Shown in pieces: positions 6,116 through 11,178 of a stretch of 11,178 bases of DNA. Below the pieces are notes generated by a model. It had not been told where the DNA came from, did no database searches, and saw nothing but the letters and a program-made list of their open reading frames with translations. The first letter of the stretch is position 1; each line of letters starts with the position of its first letter. The stretch covers positions 1-11,178 of the forward strand of contig CAKRWK010000017.1 of the NCBI GenBank assembly GCA_934417455.1. The letters are read 5' to 3'. The stretch is from an uncultured Eubacteriales bacterium (GTDB lineage Bacteria > Bacillota > Clostridia > Oscillospirales > CAG-272). Position numbers and translations under genes: made by a program.

Positions 6116-6805
6116 TCATGCGCAGAGAATGCGGCTGTCTTTTAAGAAGTTTGCCACGGAAGCCTCAATCAAGTCATGCCCGGCCTCCGTCGGGTGAATG
6201 CCGTCGCGGCACATCAGGTCGGAATAGCGGTGAGAGAGCAGAAAATCCTTTCTGTACCCGAGAAGGGGACATCCATACGTCCGCGCCAGTTGTTCGACAA
6301 GGTCGTTGTAGTGTTCCTGAAACCGGTACAGCATGGAGACGTCGCCGAGCCAGCGGAGAATGTCCTCGCGCGAACGTTTTTGGCTTATCCAGTTCATATA
6401 CTTGTCGGCGTCGATGGGGAGAAGGGGACACATGATGACGGTGGCACCCGTGGCAAGGGAACGTTCGAGGGCCGTACTGTATTTGCGTATAAATTCCGCT
6501 TCCGGCGTATTCGGCAGGTGCATGACGGCGGGATTTGCCGCCACCTCATCCCAGTTATGGTCGCAGTCGTTTCCGCCGTATTCAAGAAGAATGACCGTGT
6601 CGTTGTCGCACTGCGGCAGTCCTCCGTCGAGCATGTCAAGGCCGCGCGTGACGGTGGCGCCCATACGGGAATGATTGACCACATCGTAGCCGAGTTCCGT
6701 CAGCGAGGGGAGCTTGTAGCCCGCGCAAAGGCGGTATTTTTTCATTTCTTCCGAATACGTGATACCGCGCAAAATGGAATCACCGAAAATCATTAATTGT
6801 TTCAT
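6116..6805 (-). CDS. SGNH/GDSL-type hydrolase (first copy)
   Basis: The 229-residue protein has all four SGNH blocks: nucleophile S10 in 'FGDSI' (7-11), oxyanion Gly49 in 'RMGAT', Asn79 in 'YGGND' (76-80) and the D201/H204 pair in 'DGIHPTEAGH'. Such enzymes hydrolyse esters of lipids, acylated sugars or peptidoglycan substituents. No signal peptide is visible, so it is predicted cytoplasmic with unknown substrate. The start is ATG at 6805 with AAAGGATG about 8 nt upstream. It is transcribed from a strong promoter at 7092-7064, leaving a structured leader of about 250 nt. A second, divergent SGNH protein is at 10278. Confidence 0.88.
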   Translation of the reverse strand: MKQLMIFGDSILRGITYSEEMKKYRLCAGYKLPSLTELGYDVVNHSRMGATVTRGLDMLDGGLPQCDNDTVILLEYGGNDCDHNWDEVAANPAVMHLPNTPEAEFIRKYSTALERSLATGATVIMCPLLPIDADKYMNWISQKRSREDILRWLGDVSMLYRFQEHYNDLVEQLARTYGCPLLGYRKDFLLSHRYSDLMCRDGIHPTEAGHDLIEASVANFLKDSRILCA

Positions 6806-6841
6806 GATAACATCCTTTCATTCCTATGTAACTTTTTCTGC

Positions 6842-7057
6842 AGGCCGTGGATAGAAGCCGGCGGTGCCGTCTTGCCCGTTTTCGGGAACTCTCGCGGTAT
6901 ATCGCGCTTCCGACGCTTTCCGGAATACCCACGAGGCTGTCGCCGTGCTTTCGGCACTCTCCCCCGCAACGGTGGGCTCCCCTATGTCGGAAGCCGCTTT
7001 TCGGCAGACCTTTCGGCAAATCCCCCCGTCTGCCTTTCATCCGAAGTTTTTTCTTAT
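6842..7057 (-). ncRNA. Long structured 5' leader of the SGNH gene (candidate riboswitch or regulatory RNA, family unknown)
   Basis: A strong minus-strand promoter fires near 7057 and the first good RBS is about 240 nt later. The interval folds by eye into a chain of hairpins. One is GGCAGAC/GTCTGCC (7028-7034 with 7003-7009). Another is a nested 89-nt arm: GCTTCCGAC/GTCGGAAGC (6986-6994 with 6906-6914), GCCCAC/GTGGGT (6972-6977 with 6927-6932), GTTGC/GCGAC (6966-6970 with 6939-6943) and GTGC/GCAC (6954-6957 with 6945-6948) capped by CGAAA. A further one is CCCG-AAAA-CGGG (6875-6886). Two helices contain G-U pairs that work only in the minus-strand RNA, supporting this orientation. I could not match SAM, TPP, FMN, B12, lysine, glycine, c-di-GMP, ydaO, T-box, 6S, tmRNA or RNase P consensus from memory. 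No intrinsic terminator precedes the ATG. Confidence 0.55.
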
Positions 7058-7063
7058 GCCGTT

Positions 7064-7092
7064 ATTATACACACTTTTTTCGGAAAAGTCAC
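7064..7092 (-). promoter_or_regulatory. Sigma-A promoter of the structured leader and first SGNH gene
   Basis: On the minus strand, GTGACT (7092-7087) and a perfect TATAAT (7069-7064) are separated by 17 bp. The next coding start on that strand is 6805, which implies an unusually long leader. Confidence 0.75.
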
Positions 7093-7134
7093 CCTACAAT
7101 GCGGCGCGGGACGGAGACGGAACAGAGAGTAATC

Positions 7135-7163
7135 CTCTACCGACAGTGCTTGCTTCGGTAGAG
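7135..7163. promoter_or_regulatory. Inverted repeat CTCTACCGA-N11-TCGGTAGAG, candidate operator
   Basis: Perfect 9-bp arms (7135-7143 and 7155-7163) surround an 11-bp centre. No T-run follows on either strand, so it is not a terminator. Its half-site recurs in the palindrome at 7179-7193, suggesting a shared DNA-binding protein, most simply the XRE regulator encoded downstream. Confidence 0.6.
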
Positions 7164-7178
7164 AAGAAAAAAGATACC

Positions 7179-7193
7179 TCTACCGGCGGTAGA
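7179..7193. promoter_or_regulatory. Palindrome TCTACCG-G-CGGTAGA, candidate operator touching the -35
   Basis: A perfect 15-bp palindrome ends 1 bp before the putative -35 TTTACA (7194-7199). It shares TCTACCG/CGGTAGA half-sites with the repeat at 7135-7163; a further single half-site TCTACCG is at 7342-7348 in the leader. Size and position suit a dimeric XRE repressor acting on its own promoter. Confidence 0.6.
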
Positions 7194-7223
7194 TTTACAT
7201 TGTATTCATGATTTTTCTATATT
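7194..7223 (+). promoter_or_regulatory. Probable sigma-A promoter of the XRE-ABC exporter unit
   Basis: TTTACA (7194-7199) and TATATT (7218-7223) are 18 bp apart, each one mismatch from consensus. TAAAAT further on (7231-7236 and 7241-7246) lacks a good -35. The leader would be about 150 nt and contains an 11-bp hairpin (7295-7305 with 7307-7317, the innermost pairs left open as the loop) without a T-run. Confidence 0.55.
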
Positions 7224-7381
7224 TTTGTGCTAAAATAGGGTAAAATCTCAGTGCGGGCACACTGTCGGACGGGCGTTTTTTGCATCCGAAACGTCGATTC
7301 TCCCGTCGGGAGAGTCGGAAAAACGAAAAAACCGACAAAATTCTACCGCAAATTCATCAAAGAAAGGAAAGAAATGTTTAC

Positions 7382-7993
7382 ATGAGTGAATTGCGTGAAA
7401 TCGTGGCGAAAAATATTTACGAACTTCGTACGGCGAAAAAAATGACACAGTTTCGTCTTGCGGAAGTGCTGAACTATTCGGACAAAGCTGTTTCCAAATG
7501 GGAACGTGCGGAATCCATCCCCGACGTCACCGTCCTGAAGCAGATTGCCGATTATTTCGGTGTCACCGTCGATTATCTTCTTCATGAAGAGCATACCGCG
7601 AGCGAAAGCCGCGTTCATAACATCACGGCGGCCGTCCGCCGCAACCGGTTTATTATTACCATGCTGGCGACGTCGCTTGTTTGGCTTGTTGCTACGCTTC
7701 TGTTTGTCATTTTCGACCTGACCCTGAAACCGCAGGTGTTCCGCACATGGCTTCTCTATGTGTATTCCGTTCCCGTCAGCATGATTGTTCTGCTTGTTTT
7801 CAATTCCATGTGGGGCAAGCGGAAAATCAACTTTCTGATTATTTCCGTTCTCATATGGTCGACACTTGCGTCAATATACCTGTCGTTTTTTGTGATGGTG
7901 CCGCAGTATTATGGCATATGGCTTGTTTTCATGCTCGGCATACCGGCACAGGCCATCGTGTTTTTGTGGTCGGGTCTGCGTTCCAGAGTCTGA
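7382..7993 (+). CDS. XRE-family HTH regulator with four membrane helices (paralog 2), exporter-linked
   Basis: The 203-residue protein has a Cro/C1-type HTH (about 10-67: MTQFRLAEVL, then YSDKAVSKWERAE, then IPDVTVLKQIADYFGV), a short linker and four predicted membrane helices (about 90-112, 121-141, 148-170, 176-197). It is homologous along its length to the regulator at 1672-2256. The ABC exporter begins 18 bp after its stop, so the pair resembles a self-contained sense-and-export module: a membrane-anchored regulator that could sense a membrane-active compound or transporter state and control the exporter. The role is inferred. The ATG at 7382 has AAAGGA about 13 nt upstream, a longish gap; a 3-codon ORF (ATG 7374, TGA 7383) overlaps the start in another frame and is better spaced from the same SD. 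Confidence 0.87.
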   Translation: MSELREIVAKNIYELRTAKKMTQFRLAEVLNYSDKAVSKWERAESIPDVTVLKQIADYFGVTVDYLLHEEHTASESRVHNITAAVRRNRFIITMLATSLVWLVATLLFVIFDLTLKPQVFRTWLLYVYSVPVSMIVLLVFNSMWGKRKINFLIISVLIWSTLASIYLSFFVMVPQYYGIWLVFMLGIPAQAIVFLWSGLRSRV

Positions 7994-8011
7994 TAAAAAG
8001 GAGGGGTGCTT

Positions 8012-9952
8012 ATGCCGCCCATGGGTCCGCCGCCGAAGGAAATTTCCGACGGGATTCCGAAGCCGAAACACCTCGGGGAGGTACCATCCTACCTGTGGAA
8101 GAGAACCAAAGGCTTTTTCTCACGGCTGTTCTATATTGTCCGTCTCGTCTGGGAGACGGCACCGGGCATTCTGTTTCTCATGTGTCTGTTTTGCCTTATC
8201 GACGGCCTTTTACCCGTCGTCGGCGCTTACATTTCGCGTGACTTGCTCAACGCCATTGCCGACCTTCTGTCGACAGGGGAAGCCGTGGCGGGCGCACCGT
8301 TTTTTGATGTCTTTCGCCCGGTGCTCTTCATCTTCCTGCTTCAGTTTCTTTACCTGTTCTTCAAACGTCTTTTCAACCGCCTGAACAGTATGCTGACCTC
8401 GCTGGCCGGCGAACGCGTGTCGCATCATATCCGCGTGAAAATCATTGAGAAGGCAAAGACGCTCGACCAACAGGCCTTTGACCGTCCGGAGTTTTACGAG
8501 AAACTCGAAAATGCCAACAGAGAAGCCGGCATCCGCCCGCTTCACATTCTGTCGGCCACCTTTACCGTGATAAGTTCCGTCATCAGTTCGGTGTCCTTTA
8601 TCGCCGTGCTGGCCACGCTGTCGCCGTGGGCGCCGGTGGTGATTGTTCTTGCTTCCGTACCGACGGCCGCCGTCAATTATCATTACCGCAACCGCAGTTT
8701 CAAATACATCCGCCGCCATTCCAAAGAACGGCGCGAAATGAATTATTACTCCTCCACCATGGTCAATAAGGACTATGCAAAGGAAATCAGACTTCTGAAT
8801 CTCGGCGATACGTTTATGGACAAATACAACAGCGTGTTTGCCCGCTACTTTGCCGGCTTGCGGCGGCTGATTGTCAGGGAAGGCGTCGTGCAGACGTTGG
8901 TCGGACTTCTGACGGTGCTGGCCAACTGCGGCCTGTTCGCATTTGTGGCCTATACCGTTGTGTACGGCAACGGCCTCATCGGCGATTATACGCTGTATAC
9001 GGGTGCTCTGTCCTCCATCGCGACCGGCGTTTCTTCGCTTGTCACTGCCACGGCCACTATCTACGAGGGAACGCTCTTCATTGATAATATGATGAGTTTC
9101 ATGGACGAAAAACCGACCGTTGTCGCCCTCGGGGGCGCGGGCGACGCGCCGGTGCACGGCGTACCGCATACGCTGACGTTTGAGAACGTGTCTTTCCGTT
9201 ACCACGGTGCTGACAGAGATGTTATCCGCGGCGTGAATCTGACGCTGACGTCCGGTGTGCGTACCGTGCTGGTCGGCCTGAACGGTGCGGGGAAAACCAC
9301 GCTGATTAAACTGATGACTCGTCTGTACGACCCGACGGAAGGACGCATTCTGCTCGACGGGCGTGACATCCGCACCTATGACCCCGATAAATATCATGAG
9401 CTCTTCGGTATTATCTTCCAGGACTACGGGAAATATGCCGTCACGGTGAAAGAAAATATCACTTTCGGCGACGTGTACGGCACGCATGTGCCTGAGGATG
9501 TGCCGACCGCCGCAGCCCGCGGCGATGCGGCGGATTTCATCGCCGCTCTGCCGCGCGGGTACGAAACGCCCCTGACGCGCTTGTTTGAGGAAGAGGGCAT
9601 CGAACTTTCGGGCGGTCAATGGCAGAAACTGTCCATCGCCCGCGCATTCTATAAGAATTCCGATATTCTGATTCTCGACGAACCGACGGCCGCGCTTGAC
9701 GCCATGGCGGAAAAGGAGGTGTTCGACAAGTTTTATGACCTTGCCGCCGGGCGCATTTCCGTGTTTGTGTCGCATCGCCTGTCGGGCGCGGTGGACGCCG
9801 GGCAGATTGTTGTTCTCGAAAACGGCCGCGTTGCCGAAATCGGCACACATGAAGAACTCATGAAAAAAAGAGGCAAGTATTGCCTCCTCTTCACCACGCA
9901 GGCCAGCCGCTATGTGGACGGCACCGCCGATATGCCGGCGTGTAATGCATAG
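8012..9952 (+). CDS. ABC exporter half-transporter (fused permease and ATPase)
   Basis: The 646-residue protein has an N-terminal type-I exporter membrane domain (about six helices within residues 45-350) fused to a complete ATPase. Walker A is 'GLNGAGKTT' with K428, the Q-loop is Q470 in 'IIFQDYGKY', the signature is 'LSGGQWQ' (532-538), Walker B is 'ILILDEP' with catalytic E557, and the H-loop is H588 in 'FVSHRLS'. It should hydrolyse ATP and act as a dimer. No partner half-transporter is adjacent, so a homodimer is likely. Absence of a peptidase C39 domain argues against a leader-processing bacteriocin exporter; lipids, drugs or peptides are all possible cargo. I chose ATG 8012 with GGAGG (8000-8004) 7 nt upstream; GTG 8006 overlaps the SD. 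It is cotranscribed with the XRE regulator, and a strong terminator follows. Confidence 0.93.
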   Translation: MPPMGPPPKEISDGIPKPKHLGEVPSYLWKRTKGFFSRLFYIVRLVWETAPGILFLMCLFCLIDGLLPVVGAYISRDLLNAIADLLSTGEAVAGAPFFDVFRPVLFIFLLQFLYLFFKRLFNRLNSMLTSLAGERVSHHIRVKIIEKAKTLDQQAFDRPEFYEKLENANREAGIRPLHILSATFTVISSVISSVSFIAVLATLSPWAPVVIVLASVPTAAVNYHYRNRSFKYIRRHSKERREMNYYSSTMVNKDYAKEIRLLNLGDTFMDKYNSVFARYFAGLRRLIVREGVVQTLVGLLTVLANCGLFAFVAYTVVYGNGLIGDYTLYTGALSSIATGVSSLVTATATIYEGTLFIDNMMSFMDEKPTVVALGGAGDAPVHGVPHTLTFENVSFRYHGADRDVIRGVNLTLTSGVRTVLVGLNGAGKTTLIKLMTRLYDPTEGRILLDGRDIRTYDPDKYHELFGIIFQDYGKYAVTVKENITFGDVYGTHVPEDVPTAAARGDAADFIAALPRGYETPLTRLFEEEGIELSGGQWQKLSIARAFYKNSDILILDEPTAALDAMAEKEVFDKFYDLAAGRISVFVSHRLSGAVDAGQIVVLENGRVAEIGTHEELMKKRGKYCLLFTTQASRYVDGTADMPACNA

Positions 9953-9972
9953 TAATGTAAATAAATATATAC

Positions 9973-10012
9973 AAAACCCGTCTTGTCCGCAAATGCGGGC
10001 AGGACGGGTTTT
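9973..10012 (+). terminator. Terminator of the XRE-ABC exporter unit
   Basis: An 18-bp stem (9973-9990 with 9995-10012; two G-U pairs) has loop AAAT and the form AAAACCCGTC...GACGGGTTTT, so the stem ends in the T-run. It starts 20 bp after the exporter stop. Confidence 0.9.
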
Positions 10013-10200
10013 GCTGAATCATGTGTTTTTTCGGTTGTGGCGGATTCTCGGTCAATCGTTCTCACGCTTTTTTCGCCTCAAATAATGAAATTCTCCTGCG
10101 GTTTTGCGGAAAAAGCAAGGCCGTTGCGGAAATATGCAGTGCCCTGCAAGCATAGGGACACCGAAAACAAAAAGTTTTTGAAAAAACGCGGCGGAACACC
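10013..10200. other. Non-coding interval with a 20-bp-period direct repeat
   Basis: No convincing gene was found between the exporter terminator and the next promoter; open frames here lack an RBS and family features. TTGCGGAAA occurs at 10104-10112 and 10124-10132, exactly 20 bp apart (about two helical turns), ending 68 bp upstream of the -35 of the second SGNH gene, so an activator site is possible. A small GCAG-TGCC-CTGC hairpin follows at about 10137-10148. Confidence 0.35.
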
Positions 10201-10229
10201 TTGACATGGGCGGCCCGGCGGTGTAAAAT
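10201..10229 (+). promoter_or_regulatory. Sigma-A promoter of the second SGNH hydrolase
   Basis: TTGACA (10201-10206) and TAAAAT (10224-10229) are separated by 17 bp with a GC-rich spacer; the leader is about 42 nt. Confidence 0.85.
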
Positions 10230-10277
10230 CATGGGTAAGAAAATCTTTAAAAGGATAAAAGATAATGGAGAAAGAAC

Positions 10278-10949
10278 ATGAATTTGACAGGGAAAAGAGT
10301 AACATTCATCGGCGATAGCATTACCGAGGGCGTCGGGGTCAAAGACCTGAAAAACAGGTATGACAACCGCCTGAAAGACATGTACGGTCTTGCGGTCGCG
10401 TATAATCACGGCATCAGCGGTAGCCGTATCGCGCACCAGTCGCACCCGAGCGATTGCCCGCGCGCCGACCTTTGTTTCTGCGGCCGGGCATATGATTTAG
10501 AGGACGACGCCGACATCGCTGTCGTCTACGGCGGTATCAACGACTACGCGCACGGAGACGCGCCTTTCGGAAAGATGGGGGACACAACCCCGGCCACGTT
10601 CTGCGGCGCCGTATATTTCCTCATGAAACTTCTTTCGGGAAAGTACGCGGGAAAACCCGTCGTGTTCCTTACGCCGGCACATTCTTTTTACAACGGGCAG
10701 GATGAAACAAAACCGTCCGGACAACCTTGCAAGGCGTCGGATGCCCGCCCGGTGGCGGACTATGTCCGCGTGATAGAAGAAACGGCACCCGCCTTCGGCG
10801 TGCACGTTTTGAATCTTTACGAAAATCTGCCCGTTGACCCGAACCGTCCCGAAGATTTCAAGGCATATACCGCGGACGGTCTTCACTTCAATGACGAGGG
10901 ACACGCGGTGCTGGCACGCACGCTCGGCGCGTATCTTGAAAATCTGTAA
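10278..10949 (+). CDS. SGNH/GDSL-type hydrolase (second copy)
   Basis: The 223-residue protein has S14 in 'FIGDSITEG' (10-18), Gly48 in 'GISGSR', Asn88 in 'YGGINDY' (84-90) and D200/H203 in 'DGLHFNDEGH', a complete catalytic set of the SGNH superfamily. It lacks a signal peptide and is probably a cytoplasmic esterase or deacetylase; substrate unknown. It shares the fold and motifs with the protein at 6116-6805 but differs in spacing and most of the sequence, so it is not a recent duplicate. GGAG lies 7 nt before the ATG. It forms a single-gene unit with its own promoter and terminator. Confidence 0.88.
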   Translation: MNLTGKRVTFIGDSITEGVGVKDLKNRYDNRLKDMYGLAVAYNHGISGSRIAHQSHPSDCPRADLCFCGRAYDLEDDADIAVVYGGINDYAHGDAPFGKMGDTTPATFCGAVYFLMKLLSGKYAGKPVVFLTPAHSFYNGQDETKPSGQPCKASDARPVADYVRVIEETAPAFGVHVLNLYENLPVDPNRPEDFKAYTADGLHFNDEGHAVLARTLGAYLENL

Positions 10950-10960
10950 AAAACGGAAAA

Positions 10961-10988
10961 CCGGCAGGCGCACACCTGTCGGCTTTTT
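10961..10988 (+). terminator. Terminator after the second SGNH gene
   Basis: CCGGCAGG (10961-10968) pairs with CCTGTCGG (10975-10982) with one G-U and loop CGCACA, followed by CTTTTT. It lies just after the SGNH stop. Confidence 0.85.
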
Positions 10989-10991
10989 ATC

Positions 10992-11020
10992 TTGACGCGT
11001 GTTTCCTTATCTGTTATACT
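10992..11020 (+). promoter_or_regulatory. Sigma-A promoter of the integrase gene
   Basis: TTGACG (10992-10997) and TATACT (11015-11020) are 17 bp apart, directly after the preceding terminator. The leader is about 43 nt with AAAGGAG before the GTG start. Confidence 0.8.
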
Positions 11021-11069
11021 CCTGTGTCAGCCCTCAGACGGGGCAAAACAAACGAAAGGAGATAAAAAT

Positions 11070-11178
11070 GTGACATACGGAAATTTTTTGTCCATGTGGC
11101 TGGAAGACTGTGTAAAACCGACGGTGAAAGAAACCACGTACAGAAGGTACAGGGAGGTGGTGGAACAGCATGTACGGT
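11070..11178 (+). CDS. Tyrosine recombinase / integrase, N-terminal fragment (cut by window edge)
   Basis: Starting from GTG 11070 (GGAG 8 nt upstream), the frame is open to the window edge: 36 codons. The residues 'FLSMWLED' and 'VKPTVKETTYRRYREVVEQHV' pattern (positions about 6-35) are typical of the SAM-like core-binding domain at the N terminus of phage and ICE integrases of the Tn916 Int/XerD type. These recombine att sites through a C-terminal tyrosine, which is outside the window. There is no Arm-binding domain before it, so this is either a short integrase or one translated from an internal start. The nearby ATG at 11068 runs into TGA at once and is not usable. It suggests a mobile element extends to the right. 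Confidence 0.75.
   Translation, partial: MTYGNFLSMWLEDCVKPTVKETTYRRYREVVEQHVR

Noticed and set aside
6780..7040. 86-residue minus-strand ORF across the leader
   Set aside because: It is highly basic and low complexity with no matching RBS, and it crosses the start of the SGNH gene in another frame.
6842..7057. 6S RNA, RNase P RNA, tmRNA or SRP RNA
   Set aside because: None of the conserved sequence blocks of these RNAs could be found, and no terminator separates the interval from the downstream gene.
7135..7170. Hairpin at CTCTACCGA...TCGGTAGAG as a terminator
   Set aside because: It is followed by an A-run, not a T-run, on the plus strand, and by no T-run on the minus strand; repetition of its half-site nearby favours an operator.
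6797..7211. Three overlapping plus-strand ORFs in different frames
   Set aside because: All are mutually overlapping with no RBS or domain, and are antisense to the structured leader; low stop density there is better explained by GC-rich hairpin DNA.
8210..9850. 546-residue open frame on the minus strand
   Set aside because: It is antisense to the ABC exporter with intact Walker and signature motifs; composition is that of a shadow.
9983..10204. 73-residue plus-strand ORF between the exporter and the second SGNH gene
   Set aside because: It begins inside the terminator stem and has no RBS or conserved features.

Overview
The window looks like chromosomal DNA from an anaerobic, spore-forming member of the Firmicutes (Clostridia). 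The evidence is a tiny SpoVM-like sporulation gene, strong Shine-Dalgarno sequences, textbook sigma-A promoters with 17-bp spacers, hairpin terminators after most transcription units, and XRE regulators carrying the 'YSDKAVS(K/R)WE' recognition helix common in Clostridia. Base composition looks moderate (about half GC by eye, not computed). No rRNA, tRNA or CRISPR array was seen.

Layout. (1) Bases 1-1416 are the 3' three quarters of mnmG (tRNA wobble-uridine modification), closed by a perfect hairpin terminator. (2) On the minus strand, converging on mnmG, are a membrane-anchored XRE regulator (1672-2256) and, downstream of it, a 25-codon gene (1508-1585) that matches SpoVM position by position. 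It has its own near-ideal RBS and a candidate mother-cell sigma promoter. (3) On the plus strand, a strong promoter drives a two-gene unit: a membrane GT2 glycosyltransferase (2529-3800) and a PlsC-type acyltransferase (3819-4640), probably acting in envelope or glycolipid synthesis. (4) The next unit (4738-6061) pairs a two-helix membrane protein of unknown function with a LytTR DNA-binding protein whose receiver domain is degenerate. Its promoter is embedded in the terminator of the previous unit. (5) A minus-strand SGNH hydrolase (6116-6805) is transcribed from a strong promoter about 250 nt upstream, so its mRNA carries a long, highly structured leader (about 6842-7057). (6) A second XRE membrane regulator (7382-7993), paralogous to the first, sits 18 bp ahead of a full-length ABC exporter (8012-9952). 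Two inverted repeats built on the same CTCTACCG word lie just upstream of its promoter. (7) A second SGNH hydrolase (10278-10949) forms its own unit. (8) The right edge holds the first 36 codons of a tyrosine recombinase, starting with GTG, so a mobile element may begin here.

Functionally, the left side is housekeeping plus sporulation. The middle is envelope and lipid chemistry plus small regulatory modules. The right side is accessory: a self-regulated exporter, hydrolases and an integrase. The points most worth a second look are the structured leader of the first SGNH gene, the CTCTACCG operator array, the hidden spoVM gene, and the LytTR regulator that lacks a normal phosphorylation pocket.
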